Shown in pieces: positions 59,961 through 64,000 of a DNA stretch of 64,000 nt. Source of the stretch: Pardosa pseudoannulata (lineage: Eukaryota; Arthropoda; Arachnida; Araneae; Lycosidae); the NCBI GenBank assembly GCA_032207245.1, contig CM063506.1, forward strand, positions 39,314,842 to 39,378,841, written 5' to 3'. The translations under genes were made by a program, and so were the position numbers. Under the pieces are notes generated by a model. The model had not been told where the DNA came from and ran no database searches. It saw only the letters and a program-made list of their open reading frames with translations. The first letter of the stretch is position 1. Every line of letters starts with the position of its first letter.

Positions 59961-61549
59961 ACTGAATAAACATATAATTTATAAAAGGCATTCTTATTAA
60001 TATTAGCAATGTGGTTTTACTCGTGGAAATAGAATTATGTTACATATCAAAATAAAAATAAAACTTTTATGAAATAAAATAAATCATCAATAAACTTTTA
60101 ACAGATTTTTTAGCCTAATTCTAAAATAATTCGGGTTTAGTGACAATATGTCGTGAAAATAATTAGAAATAATGTATAAGTTCTATTAAAGAAAAAGTTT
60201 TGAGAAAATAATTAGTTTTCTCATACAAACGAATAGAATTATAGTTTTAACTCAAAGAAAATATCCCAATGAAATAATTTGAATTATATTTTTAGATAAT
60301 AGATTAATATGAATGTAAAATTATTTTCTAAGCGAACAAAGCATGATATAAAATATTTTGGAAATTATTCCGAAAACTGAACTGTTTACCAATTACATAT
60401 TTCCTTTTAAAGCAATAATTTATTAATAAAAGAAATATAAAGAGTTGATCCCGTAAATTCCTGAAGGAACTCAATTCTTGGAAAACCCAATTTTAGATCT
60501 CAGAAACGTTAGAAAAAAATTATTTTTCGAAACTCCTACAGTTATACAGTACTAAAATAAATTGGCACATTTTGTGAAATAAAAAAAGCAATTTAAGGAG
60601 GACATTTACTCTGTTTGCGAGTTAAAAGAATATGTGATTATATAAATATATATATGAGAATGATCATATATGTGTGTACACGTAACTTTCCTGCAGCTTT
60701 AGAGAGTTTACCCATGCTCGTGGTGTGTAGCATACACAAGAAAAATTAATATTCTTGGCTGCAGATAAACGGGGCAAAACATGCAAAAAGCGACCTGCCA
60801 AAAAACGTTAGGAAATATTAAAAAATATGAATTTTAATGACGGAAGCGTTCGAAAATTCTCATTCCGGTCGAACGTAACCTCGCAGACATTAAGCATGCA
60901 GGCCAGCTCTCTCGCAAATTTATCGGTGGCAATACAAATACTTGCAGATCCTAAGCAAATGATTCCGCAGAAATTCATAAAAAGGGCCGCGGGACGTTTA
61001 AATTGAAAAAGGTATACACACATTAGGGCAACAAAAAAAGCTTAAAGAGTATAAAGAGAGAAAGAGAGAGGGAGGTATGGCGGGCGGTTGGAAGAAATGC
61101 GATATGCTGTTCATGACGAATGGTGTGCATGCATTATAACATTTTTTTCCCCTTCTCCTGCACTAAAACGAAGGAAAACAAAAGAAGCTCCTTAAGTAGA
61201 AAATTTCATTATTTTATAGAACTGTCAGGCGAGTTAAGCTTGAGCAAATACAGGCGATGCGCTTTGAATACAAAACGGACGTAATTAATATTGATTAACG
61301 TATTTCTTGCACTGCAAGGGCAAAAGAAGGGAATGAAGAAAATGAGTTAAGAAAAACAGAAATAATCAGATGACAAAAGCAGGGGGCTGAAGCAAGAAGT
61401 GGAGGGGTTTTTCGCGCTTGTGGGGGGAAGAGTGGTGTAATATGAGTGGGGTTTTAATTTCGGAATGGGCGCTGGGATATGTTGCCGTTCTAATTGGTAT
61501 TCCTTGCGGAATGTCCGGGTGAGAGATCGGTGGGTTCGGGAAGGGAAAA
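59961..61549. other. Intron DNA with a GC-richer block (60660-61549)
   Basis: The stretch 60660-61549 has balanced composition in places (gaacgtaacctcgcagacattaag) and a purine-rich GA tract at 61050-61075. Frames on the - strand at 60808-61023 and 61347-61650 lack recognisable domains. The block leads directly into the terminal array. Confidence 0.4.
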
Positions 61550-64000
61550 AAAATCTGGTTATAATGGCAGGGCTTAAAAAATAATCGGCGTGAATATGTG
61601 TAAATAACCACACACGATATCATGCAGAGAGAAACGGGGCGCAGGATCATATTTCTTTTTATAAGAATTTACACAAACACATCTATTTTGCACATACATT
61701 CAAATGTGCATTTGCCAAATTTCTGATGTAAAGTTTTACGTAATTAATGAAGAAATACATACTGTGGAGAAAATATCTGGTTATAACAGTGGAGCTTCAA
61801 AAATAATTGAAATAAGTATGTATAAATAACCACAAATGATAACATACCGACTGAAACGTGACGATACGTGCACATGTAATTTCTAAAAAGAGAAATATAG
61901 CTGTAGGATCACATTTATTTTTATAAGAATTTACAAGTGCACGTCCCTCTTGCAGATATATTCGAGCGTACACTTGCAAAATTGTTTATGAAAACTTATT
62001 TAATTAAGGATAAAATACTTGTGGTACAGGAAACAAAATCTACTTTTAACGGTGGAACCTAAAAAATAATTGAAGTGATTATGTGTAAATAATCACATAC
62101 GATATCATAGCAGCAGAGATAGGGTCCAAGATTATATATATTTTTATAAAAATCTACACACACATCTATTTTGCACATACAAGTATGTATTTGTCAAAAT
62201 AGTAGTGTAAAGTTTTACGTAATTAATGAAGAAATACATACTATAGAGAAAATATATGGTTATAACACTGGGGTTTGAAAATTAATTGAAATAAATATGT
62301 GTAAATAACCACATAAGATATCATGCAGACAGAAACAGGGTGCAGGATCATATTTCTTTTTATAAGAATTTACACACACACACATTTATTTTGCACATAC
62401 AAGTGTGCATTTGTCAAATTCTTTATGTAAAGTTTTACATAATTAATGAAGAAATACATACTGTAGATAAAATATCTCGTTATAACAGTGGGCCTTGAAA
62501 AATAATTGGAATAAATATGTATAAATATCCCCATACGATAAAATGCCAACAAAAACAGGGTGCAGGATCATATTTCTTTTTATAAGCATTTACACACACA
62601 TCAATTTTGCACATACATGCAAGTGTGCATTCGCCAAACTGTTTATGTGCAATTTTACATAATTAATGAAGAAATACATACCGTGGAGAAAATATCTAGT
62701 TATAACAGTGGGGCTTTAAAAATAATCAGCGTGAATATGTGTAAATAACCACATATGATATCATGCAGACAAAAACAGGGTGCAGGACCATATTTCTTTT
62801 TATAAGAATTTACACACACATGCATTTTGCACATACATGCAAGTTAGCATTTTCCACAATGTTTATGTAAAGTTTTACATAATTAATGAAAAAATACATA
62901 CCGCGTAGAAAATATCTAGTTATAACAGTGGGGCTTGAAAAATAATTGGAATAAATTTGTGTAAATAACCACATAAGATATCATGCAGACAGAAACAGGG
63001 TGCAGAATCATATTTCTTTTGTAAGCATTTACACACACACATCTATTTTGCACATACATGCAAGTGTGCATTTGCCAAATTGTTTATGTAAAGTTTTATA
63101 CAATTAATGAAAAAATACATACTGTAGAGAAAATATCTGGTTATAACAGTGGGGCTTGAAAAATAATCAGCTTGAATATGTGTAAATAACCACAAACAAT
63201 ATCATGCCGACTAAAATGTGACTAGATGTGTACGTGTAATTTCTTATAAAGAGAAATATAACTGCAGGATAATATTTATTTTTATAAGAATTTACAAGTG
63301 TACGTCTCTCTTGCAAATATATTCGAGCATACATTTGCCAAATTGTTTATGCCAACTTATATAATTAACGATAAAATAGAAGCTGTGCAGAAAAAAAGTC
63401 TTTTTTTAATTGTGGGACCTAAAAATTAAGTGATGTGGATATGAGTAAATAACCATATACGATATCATGCAGACAGAAACAGGGTGCAGGATCATATTTT
63501 TTTTATAAGGATTTACACACACACACATCTATTTTGCACATATAAGTGTGCATTTGCAAAATTGTTTATGTCAAGTTTTACATAATGAAGAAATAGATAC
63601 TGCGGAAAAAATATCTGGTTATAATAATTGGAATAAATGCGTATAAATAACCACATACGATATCATACCGACTGAAACGTGACTAGACGTGTAATTTCTT
63701 ATAAAGAGAAATATAACTGCAGGATCATATTTATTTTTATAAAAATTTACACTTGTACGTCTCTCTTGCAAATATATTCAAGCGTACACTTGCCAAATTG
63801 TTTATGCAAACTTATATAATTAAGGCTAAAATACATTTCGCACAAAAGAAAAATATGTTTTTAAAGGTAGAACCTAAAATATAATTGATGAGAATATGTG
63901 TAAATAATCACATACACTATCATAGTAGCAGAGATAGGGTCCAAGATTATATACCTTTTTATATCAATTTCTCCTACAAATCTGTCTTGCACATATAAAC
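61550..64000. repeat. Higher-order tandem array, units about 220-260 bp, about 11 copies, open at right edge
   Basis: All units share GTTATAACAGTGGGGCTT, TGTGTAAATAACCACATA, GATATCATGC, GCAGGATCATATTTCTTTTT, ATAAGAATTTACACACACA, ATTTTGCACATACA and ACATAATTAATGAAGAAATA. Three monomer types exist. A has agacagaaacagggtgcagg. B has ccgactgaaacgtgac plus an extra TAATTTCTTATAAAGAGAAA block and CGTCTCTCTTGCAAATATAT. C has agcagagatagggtccaag. The observed order is A B C A A A A B A/C B C, so B is followed by a C-type head each time. The array continues past the window. Confidence 0.93.

Overview
The window is AT-rich animal DNA with a very low gene content. The only confidently recognised host gene is the first coding exon of dachshund (dac), a Ski/Sno/Dac-family transcriptional co-regulator, on the + strand at 25902-26611. 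The DACHbox-N reads like arthropod Dac (it ends LSCKDFDALYKDCTT, where vertebrate DACH differs), so an arthropod is likely. The very long first intron, AT-rich background and TA microsatellites would suit a chelicerate such as a spider, but that is an inference. The exon sits in the window's only strong GC/CpG-rich island (about 25370-26610). It ends at a consensus splice donor (gtaagc), and no second coding exon was found downstream. Everything from 26612 to the window end is therefore probably dac intron 1, at least 37 kb, and 1-25300 is upstream intergenic DNA.

Upstream (1-25.3 kb): the left edge holds the end of a MITE-like element whose inverted partner lies 53 kb away at 53407-53956. 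Then come tandem arrays of different monomers: about 371 bp x2 at 0.7-1.4 kb, 241 bp x3 at 3.2-4.0 kb, about 380 bp x6 at 9.5-11.9 kb, 195 bp x3.5 with a coding-like frame at 12.9-13.6 kb, about 310/600 bp at 13.9-16.4 kb, 188 bp x4 at 19.1-19.8 kb, and 370-560 bp at 21.7-23.2 kb. Two copies of an unclassified dispersed repeat lie at 2.2-3.0 and 18.1-18.7 kb. Two DNA transposons stand almost side by side: a 632-bp hAT-type MITE with a recognisable 8-bp target duplication (20032-20663) and a 915-bp TTAA-flanked piggyBac relic containing a broken transposase fragment (20738-21652).

Downstream (26.6-64 kb, putative intron): large TA microsatellites (the longest about 490 bp at 44.35-44.84 kb) and further arrays: about 300 bp x8 at 29.3-31.7 kb, 591 bp x2 plus a decayed third copy at 32.8-34.3 kb, about 255 bp x3 at 40.7-41.4 kb, about 535 bp x2 at 50.5-51.5 kb, about 250 bp x11 at 55.0-57.7 kb, about 225 bp x2 at 59.5-60.0 kb, and a higher-order array of about 220-bp units from 61.55 kb through the right edge. 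A few higher-complexity blocks (41.44-41.7, 42.2-42.4, 47.9-48.6, 57.7-58.0 and 60.7-61.6 kb) are the best places to look for dac enhancers.

No tRNA, rRNA, CRISPR or intact transposase gene was seen. Long apparent reading frames made only of alternating Tyr/Ile are TA microsatellites, not genes.
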